Positions 1 to 6,784 of a stretch of 10,894 nt of DNA are shown in pieces. Each line of letters starts with the position of its first letter. The first letter of the stretch is position 1. Origin of the DNA: JAHJGG01 sp041658785 (GTDB lineage Bacteria > Patescibacteriota > Patescibacteriia > Magasanikbacterales > UBA922); NCBI GenBank assembly GCA_041658785.1, contig JBAZZL010000039.1, positions 1 to 10,894 on the forward strand, in the 5' to 3' direction. Under the pieces are notes generated by a model. That model was not told the origin of the DNA and did no database searches. It was given only the letters and a program-made list of their open reading frames with translations. The position numbers and the translations under genes are program-made.

Positions 1-128
1 CAATTGCTATTTAAATTCCGTATAATACCCCGTAGCTTAACGTTAAATTATAGCTAAAACTTAACAAAATAATTAGAATTTAATCCGCCCAAAAGGCGGA
101 TCGGAATTAATAAGGCGAAGGGGTATAG
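1..128. repeat. Left copy of ~125-bp inverted repeat flanking the mre-greA block
   Basis: This stretch is the reverse complement of 5397-5518. The outer part (about bases 1-53) matches without a mismatch; outside a central hairpin I count 4 substitutions in about 112 aligned bases. The copy has its own dyad: ATACCCC at 25-31 and GGGGTAT at 120-126, with partly similar flanking bases, which gives it a MITE-like form. Its inner end stops 4 bases from the greA stop codon. The outer limit cannot be seen because the homology runs to the first base of the window. It may be a mobile repeat, a recombination site, or a shared promoter/terminator module; the sequence alone does not decide. Confidence 0.88.
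83..101 (-). terminator. GC hairpin after greA, possible weak terminator
   Basis: ATCCGCC (83-89) and GGCGGAT (95-101) form a perfect 7-bp stem with a 5-base loop, 31 bases past the greA stop. In the greA transcript it is followed by an A/U-rich stretch, but not by a clean U-run, so intrinsic termination is only possible. It replaces the AT palindrome found at the same place in the right repeat copy. Confidence 0.4.
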
Positions 129-132
129 ATGG

Positions 133-603
133 CTATTTTATAGCTAAAATTTCATAAATTTGAATTCCTGCCGGTACTTTAATCTCAATCAGCTCTCCAG
201 CTTTCCTGCCCAAAAATGCTTGACCCAACGGAGACTCATTAGATATCATGCCCTTTATTGGATCAGCTTCCTGCGGCCCGCAAATAGTGAATTCTTTTTC
301 TATATCGTTGAATTTTACAACTATAGTTGAGCCGACAGTAACAAAATCAGATTTGGTTTGGCTGGTTGAAATAATTTCAGAATTGCCAAGTATATGCTGA
401 ATTTTTAATACGCGGCTATGCGTCCAAGCCATATCTTCTCGCGCCAAATGATATTCCGCGTTCTCTGACAAGTCTCCCATTTGTTTTGCCTCATCAATGC
501 GCTTGGCTGTTTCAGGTATTTTTATTTCTTTTAGTTCTTTAAGTTCGCGCTTTAGCTCGTCGATTTTATCCTGGCTGATATATTGTCTTTTATCGTTGGT
601 CAT
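133..603 (-). CDS. greA: Transcription elongation factor GreA
   Basis: GreA binds the RNA polymerase secondary channel and stimulates cleavage of backtracked RNA so that stalled complexes can resume. The 156-residue product has the family's usual length and two-domain layout. An N-terminal antiparallel coiled coil (about 8-75) carries the tip motif GDLSENAEYH at 43-52, with the acidic residues D44 and E47 that coordinate the catalytic metal. A C-terminal FKBP-like domain (about 83-156) includes SPLGQAFLG at 124-132. The start is ATG at 601-603 with no clear Shine-Dalgarno sequence. It follows mrdA in the same direction, but a palindromic element fills most of the 289-base gap and a good promoter lies at 851-878, so it is probably at least partly independent of the mre operon. 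The stop lies 4 bases from the left inverted-repeat copy. The identification is very secure. Confidence 0.97.
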   Translation of the reverse strand: MTNDKRQYISQDKIDELKRELKELKEIKIPETAKRIDEAKQMGDLSENAEYHLAREDMAWTHSRVLKIQHILGNSEIISTSQTKSDFVTVGSTIVVKFNDIEKEFTICGPQEADPIKGMISNESPLGQAFLGRKAGELIEIKVPAGIQIYEILAIK

Positions 604-616
604 AATTTAATATTTA

Positions 617-814
617 TAGGACTTACGCCTTTGTCATTCCGAGCGGAGCCCCGATTCGCATCGGGGCGAAGTCGAGGAATCCCTTAACGAGTGAATATGC
701 AATAGCGTCTATATTACATGATTGCGTTAAGGGATTCCTCGGCTGCGTTCATCCCGATGCGAATCGGGATTCACTTCGCTCGGAATGACATTGACGCCAA
801 AAGCGTAAGTCCTA
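617..814. mobile_element. MITE-like, nearly full-length palindromic element
   Basis: The ends are perfect 12-bp inverted repeats, TAGGACTTACGC at 617-628 and its complement at 803-814. If the outer TA is a target duplication, the element would fit TA-targeting IS630/Tc1-mariner-type transposition; this is inference. Inside, further arms pair: 632-645 with 777-790 (TGTCATTCCGAGCG and complement) and 673-689 with 725-741 (17 bp), leaving a loop of about 35 bases at 690-724. Smaller hairpins are nested at 649-666 and 751-770. There is no ORF for a transposase, so it would be non-autonomous. It lies between the greA promoter and greA start codon, ending 13 bases before the ATG. Confidence 0.85.
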
Positions 815-850
815 ATTTATAAATAATACCGCATTTCTACGGACGATTTT

Positions 851-878
851 AGTATATCAAATTCTCGCTCGCGGTCAA
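851..878 (-). promoter_or_regulatory. Predicted sigma-70-type promoter for greA (extended -10)
   Basis: Read on the minus strand there is a -35 box TTGACC (873-878), a 16-base spacer, and a -10 box TATACT (851-856) preceded by TGA, giving an extended -10. Transcription would start near 844 and produce a leader of about 240 bases that contains the whole palindromic element before greA. It lies just after the mrdA stop, where a promoter for the next gene would be expected. It is the best promoter match I found in the window. Confidence 0.65.
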
Positions 879-892
879 ATAAATTGTCCACA

Positions 893-2890
893 TCAAAAAT
901 TGAGATACTTCCACCACCATCTATAAAACTCTTCGGCAATCGGAACTGCGATCCCGCTGCCTTCGCCGCCTTCTTCAATCAAAATGGTTACAACTATCTT
1001 TGGATTGAGATAAGGAGCAAAAGACGTATACCAAGCGTGGTTGTCCTTGCTTGAACTCCACTGCGCTGTTCCGGTTTTTCCGGCAGTTTCAAAAGGCAGA
1101 GAGGACAATCTCCGGCATGAACCGTAGATTACGCATTCTCGCATTCCTTGGCGCACAATTTCAATATTGCCGGAATTAATAAATCCTGTCCGGATCTTTT
1201 CGGGTTGAATTTTATTTTCTTGTTCTGTCAGCGGATTAATTATTGACTGAACAACATGCGGTTTATATAATGTGCCGCCATTGGCGATTGCGGCTGTCAT
1301 TGACGCGATTTGAAGCGGAGTGACTAGGATATCTCCTTGGCCGATTGACAAATTATAGGTGTCGCCAATATACCAGCGCTCGCCTTTCGTCTTTTCTTTC
1401 CATTCTTTCGAAGACACAAAACCGGCGGCTTCGCTTGGCAAATCAATTCCCAGCTGGCTGGCAAATCCAAATTTTCGCAAATACTGATTGATGCGGTCCA
1501 CTCCCAATCCAACAAAATCATTATAACCTCCGCCGATATAATAAAAAAATGTATTGACAGACCAAGCCAACGCTTTGGTAACATTGGTTTCCCCATGTCC
1601 TCCAGCTTGCCAGTCCGGGAAAAACCAGTCAGCAATTCGTATCCCGCCGGCGCTTAAAAAAGTAGAATCCTTATCAATAATGCCCTCTTGCAGAGCTGAT
1701 GCCGCTATCGCTGGTTTAATGGTTGAACCAGAAGGATATGTGCCGCCCAACGCGCGGTTGAAGAGCGGCCGATCCTCATTATTAATATAACTTAAATAAA
1801 TATCTTTAGCTATTCCGCCAGAAAAATCATTATTGTTGAATGCCGGGATGCTTACCAGCGCCAATATTTCACCATTGCTTGGGTCCAAAGCCACCGCCAC
1901 CGCCCTGCTTTTATTATTCAATTTTAACGAGGCTTTGATAATTTGTTCTAATTTATCTTGAATTTTGACATCAACCGTTAGTTTCAAATGCATACCAGGT
2001 TTTGGCGCATCCTCTGCTATTACAGATTGTTCTTTGCCCAACGCATTTACTTCAATTCGGCGCCGGCCATATTTGCCGCGCAATGACGATTCATATATTT
2101 TTTCCAATCCATTTTTTCCAATATAATCCGATGGCAAGTATCCTTGATCATACAACAAATCAAGTTCAGCTACGTTCAATTTCCCCTGATACCCAATCAC
2201 ATGAGAAAGCGACAGATTTTTTTCGCCAGTCTGGTCGGTTGATGAGGCGGTCCCCAAATAAAGCCGTTTGCTTCCTCTTTGGATATGAATACCAGGCAAA
2301 TCCGCGCTATCAATCTGAATTGACAGGGCAGTATCATAATCTAAATTTTCTTTAATCACGATTGATTCATAGCTATATGAGCCAAACTCATCCAGCGCGG
2401 CTCGAATTGCCTCAATATCTTGATTGGTGAGCTGGGCGAGTTTTTTTACTATACGCTCTCTCTCCAATCTATCCCGCGGTAATTCCTGCGGAATCAATGC
2501 CAGCGAAAATTTGGGAATATTTTTTGTTAATTGCGCGCCATTGCGATCAAATATTAAACCGCGCTCAGATTGGATTGGCACTATTTTTTCTCGGTTGCTT
2601 TCCGCCAACAGCCGATAGTTATCGCCGTTAATCAGCTGTAAATAGAAGATTCTGAAAAAAATAATGCTGAAAAAAATAACGAAATTTATTAACACAAAAG
2701 CAAGTTTTTTCTTTGAAACACTGCACCCGATATACGATGGCGTCTGCGGTAATGGAATATTTCTCCCTTGAATTGATTCAAAGTGAAAGGCATTTTCTAT
2801 CCATGAATTCTTATACCTGCCCGCAATTCGTTTCGCTTCCGCGCCCTCTATTTCCAGTCCGAAAATATTCTTTTGTCGGTTATCAAACAT
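893..2890 (-). CDS. mrdA: Penicillin-binding protein 2, peptidoglycan D,D-transpeptidase
   Basis: PBP2 cross-links new peptidoglycan during cell elongation as the transpeptidase of the rod complex. The 665-residue protein has a cytoplasmic N-terminus of about 60 residues, longer than in E. coli, then one membrane anchor (about 63-85) and a periplasmic dimerisation/pedestal domain beginning around ERGLIFDRNG (109-118). The transpeptidase domain follows with all three penicillin-binding motifs: S389-T-I-K392 (nucleophile Ser389 in PSGSTIK), S444-V-N446, and K605-T-G607 in AGKTGTAQ. The catalytic set is complete, so activity is expected. The ATG at 2888-2890 comes 11 bases after the mreD stop, without a clear Shine-Dalgarno sequence, and the order mreB-mreC-mreD-mrdA is classical. 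The position and motifs favour elongation PBP2 over division PBP3. rodA, often next in such operons, is absent here. Confidence 0.96.
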   Translation of the reverse strand: MFDNRQKNIFGLEIEGAEAKRIAGRYKNSWIENAFHFESIQGRNIPLPQTPSYIGCSVSKKKLAFVLINFVIFFSIIFFRIFYLQLINGDNYRLLAESNREKIVPIQSERGLIFDRNGAQLTKNIPKFSLALIPQELPRDRLERERIVKKLAQLTNQDIEAIRAALDEFGSYSYESIVIKENLDYDTALSIQIDSADLPGIHIQRGSKRLYLGTASSTDQTGEKNLSLSHVIGYQGKLNVAELDLLYDQGYLPSDYIGKNGLEKIYESSLRGKYGRRRIEVNALGKEQSVIAEDAPKPGMHLKLTVDVKIQDKLEQIIKASLKLNNKSRAVAVALDPSNGEILALVSIPAFNNNDFSGGIAKDIYLSYINNEDRPLFNRALGGTYPSGSTIKPAIAASALQEGIIDKDSTFLSAGGIRIADWFFPDWQAGGHGETNVTKALAWSVNTFFYYIGGGYNDFVGLGVDRINQYLRKFGFASQLGIDLPSEAAGFVSSKEWKEKTKGERWYIGDTYNLSIGQGDILVTPLQIASMTAAIANGGTLYKPHVVQSIINPLTEQENKIQPEKIRTGFINSGNIEIVRQGMRECVIYGSCRRLSSLPFETAGKTGTAQWSSSKDNHAWYTSFAPYLNPKIVVTILIEEGGEGSGIAVPIAEEFYRWWWKYLNF

Positions 2891-2901
2891 ATAATTAGCG
2901 A

Positions 2902-3468
2902 TTACATGGTGCGAAAAATTGAGGACTTATCTTGCCTGATTTTTAATCCTCCGAACTGCGGTAGAAATTTTGATAAAATAAAAAATATCAAGCCAACCGC
3001 GGCGCCGGTGAACAACAATTCCCAAAAAAATGAAATCAACAGTTCTGGCCAAGTTATCGCAATTGTATCTGCAAATTGGCGCACAAAAATGATTGCGCCA
3101 GTATACAAAATGCGATAAATCGCGAGCGCCGCGACAGCAAGAGCAACTCCGGAGTACCATGATCGGTTTGTCAAAATGCGTTGATACAGCCAAAAAGCGC
3201 CCAGTATGCTGACGGTGCTGGAAAATAAAATTATGCCAAAAGGCGTAGAAGTGGTATATAGATCCACGATAAAATGAGCAAAAAAAGCTACCCAGACAAC
3301 AATACCAGATTCAAAATTTAGCAATAAGAGAATAATGACAACAAATAATATATTTATAAACGAAACTGGCTGCGGCAAAAAATATGCTACGCCAAGATGC
3401 AATATTGTAATAAACAAAATTCCAATTATAAATTTTAAAATAACTAATATAAAACGCATATCATCCAA
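2902..3468 (-). CDS. mreD: Rod shape-determining membrane protein MreD
   Basis: MreD is an integral membrane partner of MreC in the elongasome. This 188-residue protein is almost wholly hydrophobic, with about five or six predicted membrane segments (roughly 6-30, 36-51, 55-70, 77-97, 104-128 and 143-167). The segment LYTTSTPFGIILF (70-82) resembles the family's conserved loop-helix region. MreD sequences diverge strongly, so the position between mreC and mrdA carries much of the weight. The longest frame starts with TTG at 3466-3468, 5 bases after the mreC stop. An ATG three codons later (3457-3459) is preceded at suitable distance by a GGA motif and may be the true start, giving 185 residues. 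The short spacing on both sides shows co-transcription with its neighbours. Confidence 0.9.
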   Translation of the reverse strand: MDDMRFILVILKFIIGILFITILHLGVAYFLPQPVSFINILFVVIILLLLNFESGIVVWVAFFAHFIVDLYTTSTPFGIILFSSTVSILGAFWLYQRILTNRSWYSGVALAVAALAIYRILYTGAIIFVRQFADTIAITWPELLISFFWELLFTGAAVGLIFFILSKFLPQFGGLKIRQDKSSIFRTM

Positions 3469-3473
3469 ATTTT

Positions 3474-4280
3474 TTATGTCGGAATAATCACTGACACCAA
3501 AATAAGGCTGTCTAAGTCTGCTGTCGGGCTAATAATTGCGCGCTGAAATGGTTGGTATGCTTCCTGCTCTATGGCTTCCACTACGCCAATTATCAATCCC
3601 CGCGGGATATTTCTGGTGAGGCCGGAGGTGGTAATAATATCTCCGATATTGATCTGCTCGTTTTGCGGGATAAAATTCATTTGGACGCCAATGCCAAAAC
3701 CGCCTTCCACCAAGCCGATGCTTTTATCCTTATTCATAATTGTCGCGGCAACTTTGCTTTGATTATCATTAATCAGCCTGACAATGGCAGTGCGATTGTC
3801 TGCAATAACGACAACGCCAATCATTGCCCCAGCCCCCGCTACCACCGGATTGCCAACTTCAACTCCGTTATCACTGCCTTTATCAATGAGAATAGTGCTG
3901 CCAAGAGTATCAATATTTCTGCCAATTACACTAGCCACAGCGCGCTCATCTGTGCTTGATGTAAAAAAACCAAGCTGTTTTCGTAATTCTTGATTTTCAT
4001 CTTTTAGCATTTGGAAACGCACCTGATCAATTTGTTGGGAGGCATGTTGTTCTTTTAAATCCGCGTATGCGGATTGCAATTCTTCCACCGAATCAAATTT
4101 TTCCATAGAATCGCCGGCAGACACGCTTAATGAATAAATCAAGCCTGAGGTGGGGTTGATTATCCGTTTAATAAAATTTTCAATTGGGGCTATCCAGCCG
4201 GCATAATGTAAAACGATTGTAACAAAAATTACAATCGTAATAGCAAAAAATGTCTTAATTTTATTAGTCATAAAAACCAA
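3474..4280 (-). CDS. mreC: Rod shape-determining protein MreC
   Basis: MreC is a bitopic membrane protein whose extracytoplasmic part activates PBP2 and links it to MreB. The 268-residue product has a single membrane segment (about 9-28), a coiled coil (about 57-105, rich in E, Q, L and K) that mediates dimerisation, and a beta-rich C-terminal domain (about 112-266) with family-like stretches such as IDKGSDNGVEVGNPV (132-146), GLVEGG (189-194) and GDIITTSGL (213-221). The length matches the family. The longest frame starts at TTG 4278-4280, but an ATG three codons in (4269-4271) gives the more usual MTNKIK start and is equally plausible. It begins about 21 bases after the mreB stop and ends 5 bases before the mreD frame, so it belongs to the mre operon. 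Confidence 0.94.
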   Translation of the reverse strand: MVFMTNKIKTFFAITIVIFVTIVLHYAGWIAPIENFIKRIINPTSGLIYSLSVSAGDSMEKFDSVEELQSAYADLKEQHASQQIDQVRFQMLKDENQELRKQLGFFTSSTDERAVASVIGRNIDTLGSTILIDKGSDNGVEVGNPVVAGAGAMIGVVVIADNRTAIVRLINDNQSKVAATIMNKDKSIGLVEGGFGIGVQMNFIPQNEQINIGDIITTSGLTRNIPRGLIIGVVEAIEQEAYQPFQRAIISPTADLDSLILVSVIIPT

Positions 4281-4301
4281 GCAAGCCGCCGCTATTATTG
4301 A

Positions 4302-5363
4302 CTATTTAGTTTCTCGCGCCGACGGCAATACCACTTCCTTGAGCAAGTTTGCGTCATCAAGCAAAATGCCGGCGCCGCGCACAACCGCAGTCAGCGGATC
4401 ATCGGAAATTCTAACCGGAATTGACGCTTCTTTGGATACCATCTCGTCCAAGCCGCGAAGCAGGGCGCCGCCGCCGGAAAGAAGTATGCCGCGTTCATGA
4501 ATATCCGCGGTCAACTCGGGCGGAGTTATTTCAAGAGTCATTTTGATGTGATCTACAATGGCATTGACCGACCTTTTAAGCGCCTCCCGAATATGCCCGT
4601 CGGTAATCATAACCTCTCTTGGCAGACCAGTAACGACATCGCGTCCTCGCATCGGAAATTCCATTATATCAGAAAGTGTTTTTGCTGAACCGATTTTAAT
4701 TTTTATTTGTTCGGCATATTTTTCGCCAATAAACATATTGAAAACCTCGCGCGCATACTGCACTATATTTCGATTCATTTCGTCTCCGGCAATAACGGTA
4801 GATTTCCAAACCACAACTCCGTTTAGCGAGATGACTGCCACCTCAGTATTTCCACCGCCAATATCTACAATCATATTTCCAATTGGATCTTGAATTGGCA
4901 TCCTCGCTCCAATTGCCGCCGCCATCGGCCCCTGGACAATAAACACTTCTCTCGCGCCAGCGGCGATGGTCGCGTCCTCTACCGCTTTTGTTTCAACTTC
5001 CGTAACTTCAAGCGGCACGCAAGTAACAACGCGGGGCCGCGACATAAAGTTAAATCTGCCCTCGTTAACTTTTTCGATGAAATATCTTAGCATTTTTTCT
5101 GATACTTCATAATCAGAAATAATTCCCTTGGTAAGCGGCCTGGTTACCTCAATATGCGGGGGTGTTTTCCCCAGCATATTTTTTGCTTCATTGCCAACCG
5201 CCAAAATCTGCTCTGTGCGTATATTAATAGCCACTACTGACGGTTCATTGATGACAATTCCCTTTTCCCTTGTGTATACAAGAGTGCTGGAAGTTCCCAG
5301 GTCAATGCCGATGTCTTTGCTAAATTTTCCAAATAATTTTTTAAACATAATATCATGAAACAT
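4302..5363 (-). CDS. mreB: Rod shape-determining actin homologue MreB
   Basis: MreB forms membrane-associated antiparallel filaments that orient lateral wall synthesis. The 353-residue protein has the actin-fold signatures: phosphate-1 DIGIDLGTSSTLVY (17-30), phosphate-2 VDIGGGNTEV (166-175) and adenosine motif LLSGGGALLRG (294-304). The frame begins at ATG 5361-5363, with a GGA motif 6 bases before it. The internal ATG at 5346-5348 gives MFKKLFGKFSKDIGIDLGT, which aligns better with the usual MreB N-terminus and its amphipathic helix; either may be used. Two positions are odd. The family's EEPMAAAIG reads QGPMAAAIG (Gly145) and GGGTTEV reads GGGNTEV (Asn172). From memory these correspond to Glu140 and Thr167 of Caulobacter MreB, which place the hydrolytic water. 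It is the first gene of the mre operon, and the right repeat copy forms its upstream region. Confidence 0.97.
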   Translation of the reverse strand: MFHDIMFKKLFGKFSKDIGIDLGTSSTLVYTREKGIVINEPSVVAINIRTEQILAVGNEAKNMLGKTPPHIEVTRPLTKGIISDYEVSEKMLRYFIEKVNEGRFNFMSRPRVVTCVPLEVTEVETKAVEDATIAAGAREVFIVQGPMAAAIGARMPIQDPIGNMIVDIGGGNTEVAVISLNGVVVWKSTVIAGDEMNRNIVQYAREVFNMFIGEKYAEQIKIKIGSAKTLSDIMEFPMRGRDVVTGLPREVMITDGHIREALKRSVNAIVDHIKMTLEITPPELTADIHERGILLSGGGALLRGLDEMVSKEASIPVRISDDPLTAVVRGAGILLDDANLLKEVVLPSARETK

Positions 5364-5396
5364 GAATCATCCGGCCTGAAACAATAATTTTAATTA

Positions 5397-5518
5397 CTAT
5401 ACCCCTTCGCCTTATTAATTCCGATTTTGCAAAAATTAAATTCCAATTATTTTATTAAATTTTAACTATAATTTAACGTTAAGCTACGGGGTATTATACG
5501 GAATTTAAATAGCAATTG
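5397..5518. repeat. Right copy of ~125-bp inverted repeat, upstream of mreB
   Basis: This is the inverted partner of 1-128. It begins 34 bases upstream of the mreB ATG and ends 7 bases before the proS stop codon, so it fills nearly the whole proS-mreB gap. ATACCCC (5399-5405) and GGGGTAT (5488-5494) form its internal dyad. In place of the GC hairpin of the left copy it has the 10-bp palindrome TTTTGCAAAA (5425-5434), making it 6 bases shorter. Any promoter for the mre operon must lie largely within it. A TATAAT hexamer reading toward mreB occurs on the minus strand at 5493-5498, but without a convincing -35 box. Confidence 0.88.
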
Positions 5519-5525
5519 AGTATAA

Positions 5526-6752
5526 TTACAAATTGTTTATTTTTAATAGAATAGTTTTTTCTTCTCCTCTATTTTTTATTTCCACACTCCTCCGCTCTAA
5601 CGTTTTTGGACTAACGATTATTCGCTTGGGAATGCCAAACAAGTCACTGTCTGCAAATTTCTGTCCAGCGCTAATCTCTAACCGATCGTCGTACAATACA
5701 TCTATTTTTTTTCTCAGCAATGATTCATAAATATCATCAGCTTGCTTAATCTGCGCGCCATTTTTGCAAAGAGAGACAAGGTGCGCCGCAAATGGCGCGA
5801 CTGATTCTGGCCAGATAATACCGTTTTTATCATGATAAACTTCCACCATTGAACCCATGACCCGCGACGGCCCGATTCCATAGCAACCCATTAACACCGT
5901 CCTTCTATTTCCGTCCTCATCCGTAAACTCATAATCAAAAGCTTCTGAATATTTGGTTTTTAATTTAAAAATATTTCCCACTTCAATTGATTTTTTTTCT
6001 TTCAGGTCTTTGCCCCCGCATTCCGGACACGACTGCTGTTCGCTGATAATTTCTTTATTCACGCCAACCCCGCACGCCTGGCATAGATAAATAGTGTCTT
6101 CACCATCTTCGGCCAGAGTCTGGAACTCATGAGAATACCTTGAGAATGTGCCGCCGGATGAAAAAACCAAATGGGTAATGCTTCCCAAGCCACAGCGGTT
6201 ATAAATGTTAAAATACGCTTTTATTACTTGATTATAATATCTGTCAAGATCTTCTTCGTTGCTGTGGAATGAATACATGTCTTTCATTGAAAATTCCCGC
6301 CCGCGCAAAAGACCGGATTTGGCGCGCGGTTCATTTCTAAATTTATCTTGAATTTGATAGACGCAGACTGGAAAATCTTTATACGAAGCCGCATACTTTT
6401 GAACCAAAGGTGTTACAATTTCCTCATGGCTGGCGCCCAAGGCATATTCTTTTCCGCCCGCGCCTTCCAGTTTGAATAACACATCAAGTCCTGCCCAGCG
6501 TCCGGTTTTTTCCCAATTCTCCTTCGGACTAAGGGCGGGCATCAAAATTTCTTGTCCTCCGACAGCATCAATTTCTTCACGAATAATATTTTTAATTTTA
6601 TTTAAAACACGCAGACCCAGCGGCAGATAAGTGTATACTCCGGCCATCACCTTATCCACAAAGCCGCCCCTAATCAATAATTGGGCGTTGATGCTCACTT
6701 CATCCTTTGGCGCTTCTTTAAATGTTTTGGTAAAAAGTTTTGATTGTCTCAT
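5526..6752 (-). CDS. proS: Prolyl-tRNA synthetase, short form without INS editing domain
   Basis: ProRS charges tRNA-Pro with proline in the cytoplasm. The 408-residue protein shows the class II synthetase core: motif 1 region about 43-72, motif 2 FRNEPRAKSGLLRGREFSMK (138-157), motif 3 GCYGIGPSRVMGSMVE (289-304), and a C-terminal anticodon-binding domain (about 316-408). Standard bacterial ProRS is about 570 residues because an INS domain that clears Ala-tRNA-Pro lies between motifs 2 and 3. Here that place holds a short insert with CQAC (C224, C227) and CPEC (C242, C245), which looks like a zinc ribbon. Pre-transfer or trans editing would then be needed for fidelity. The ATG at 6750-6752 follows the stop of the upstream membrane-protein gene by 8 bases, so the two are probably co-transcribed. 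No Shine-Dalgarno motif is evident. Confidence 0.96.
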   Translation of the reverse strand: MRQSKLFTKTFKEAPKDEVSINAQLLIRGGFVDKVMAGVYTYLPLGLRVLNKIKNIIREEIDAVGGQEILMPALSPKENWEKTGRWAGLDVLFKLEGAGGKEYALGASHEEIVTPLVQKYAASYKDFPVCVYQIQDKFRNEPRAKSGLLRGREFSMKDMYSFHSNEEDLDRYYNQVIKAYFNIYNRCGLGSITHLVFSSGGTFSRYSHEFQTLAEDGEDTIYLCQACGVGVNKEIISEQQSCPECGGKDLKEKKSIEVGNIFKLKTKYSEAFDYEFTDEDGNRRTVLMGCYGIGPSRVMGSMVEVYHDKNGIIWPESVAPFAAHLVSLCKNGAQIKQADDIYESLLRKKIDVLYDDRLEISAGQKFADSDLFGIPKRIIVSPKTLERRSVEIKNRGEEKTILLKINNL

Positions 6753-6760
6753 AAATATAA

Positions 6761-6784
6761 TTATTTGGTTATTTGATTATTTAT
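6761..6784. repeat. Three tandem octamers covering a gene's stop codon
   Basis: TTATTTGG, TTATTTGA and TTATTTAT follow directly on one another. On the minus strand they encode the last residues (NNQITK) and the TAA stop of the membrane-protein gene. The period of 8 shifts the reading frame at each copy, so changes in copy number would alter the C-terminus. Confidence 0.6.

Noticed and set aside
4558..4893. Plus-strand 111-residue reading frame within mreB
   Set aside because: It is antisense to the strongly conserved mreB coding sequence and shows no protein-like pattern. It is a shadow frame.
5493..5498. TATAAT in the right repeat as a firm mreB promoter
   Set aside because: No acceptable -35 hexamer is found at 16-18 bases, and the region is so AT-rich that such hexamers occur by chance. 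It is mentioned only within the repeat entry.
1..5518. The inverted repeat as a simple assembly or amplification fold-back artefact
   Set aside because: The copies differ by four substitutions and a different hairpin of different length, which a fold-back copy would not produce. A misplaced contig join at the left edge cannot be excluded without reads.
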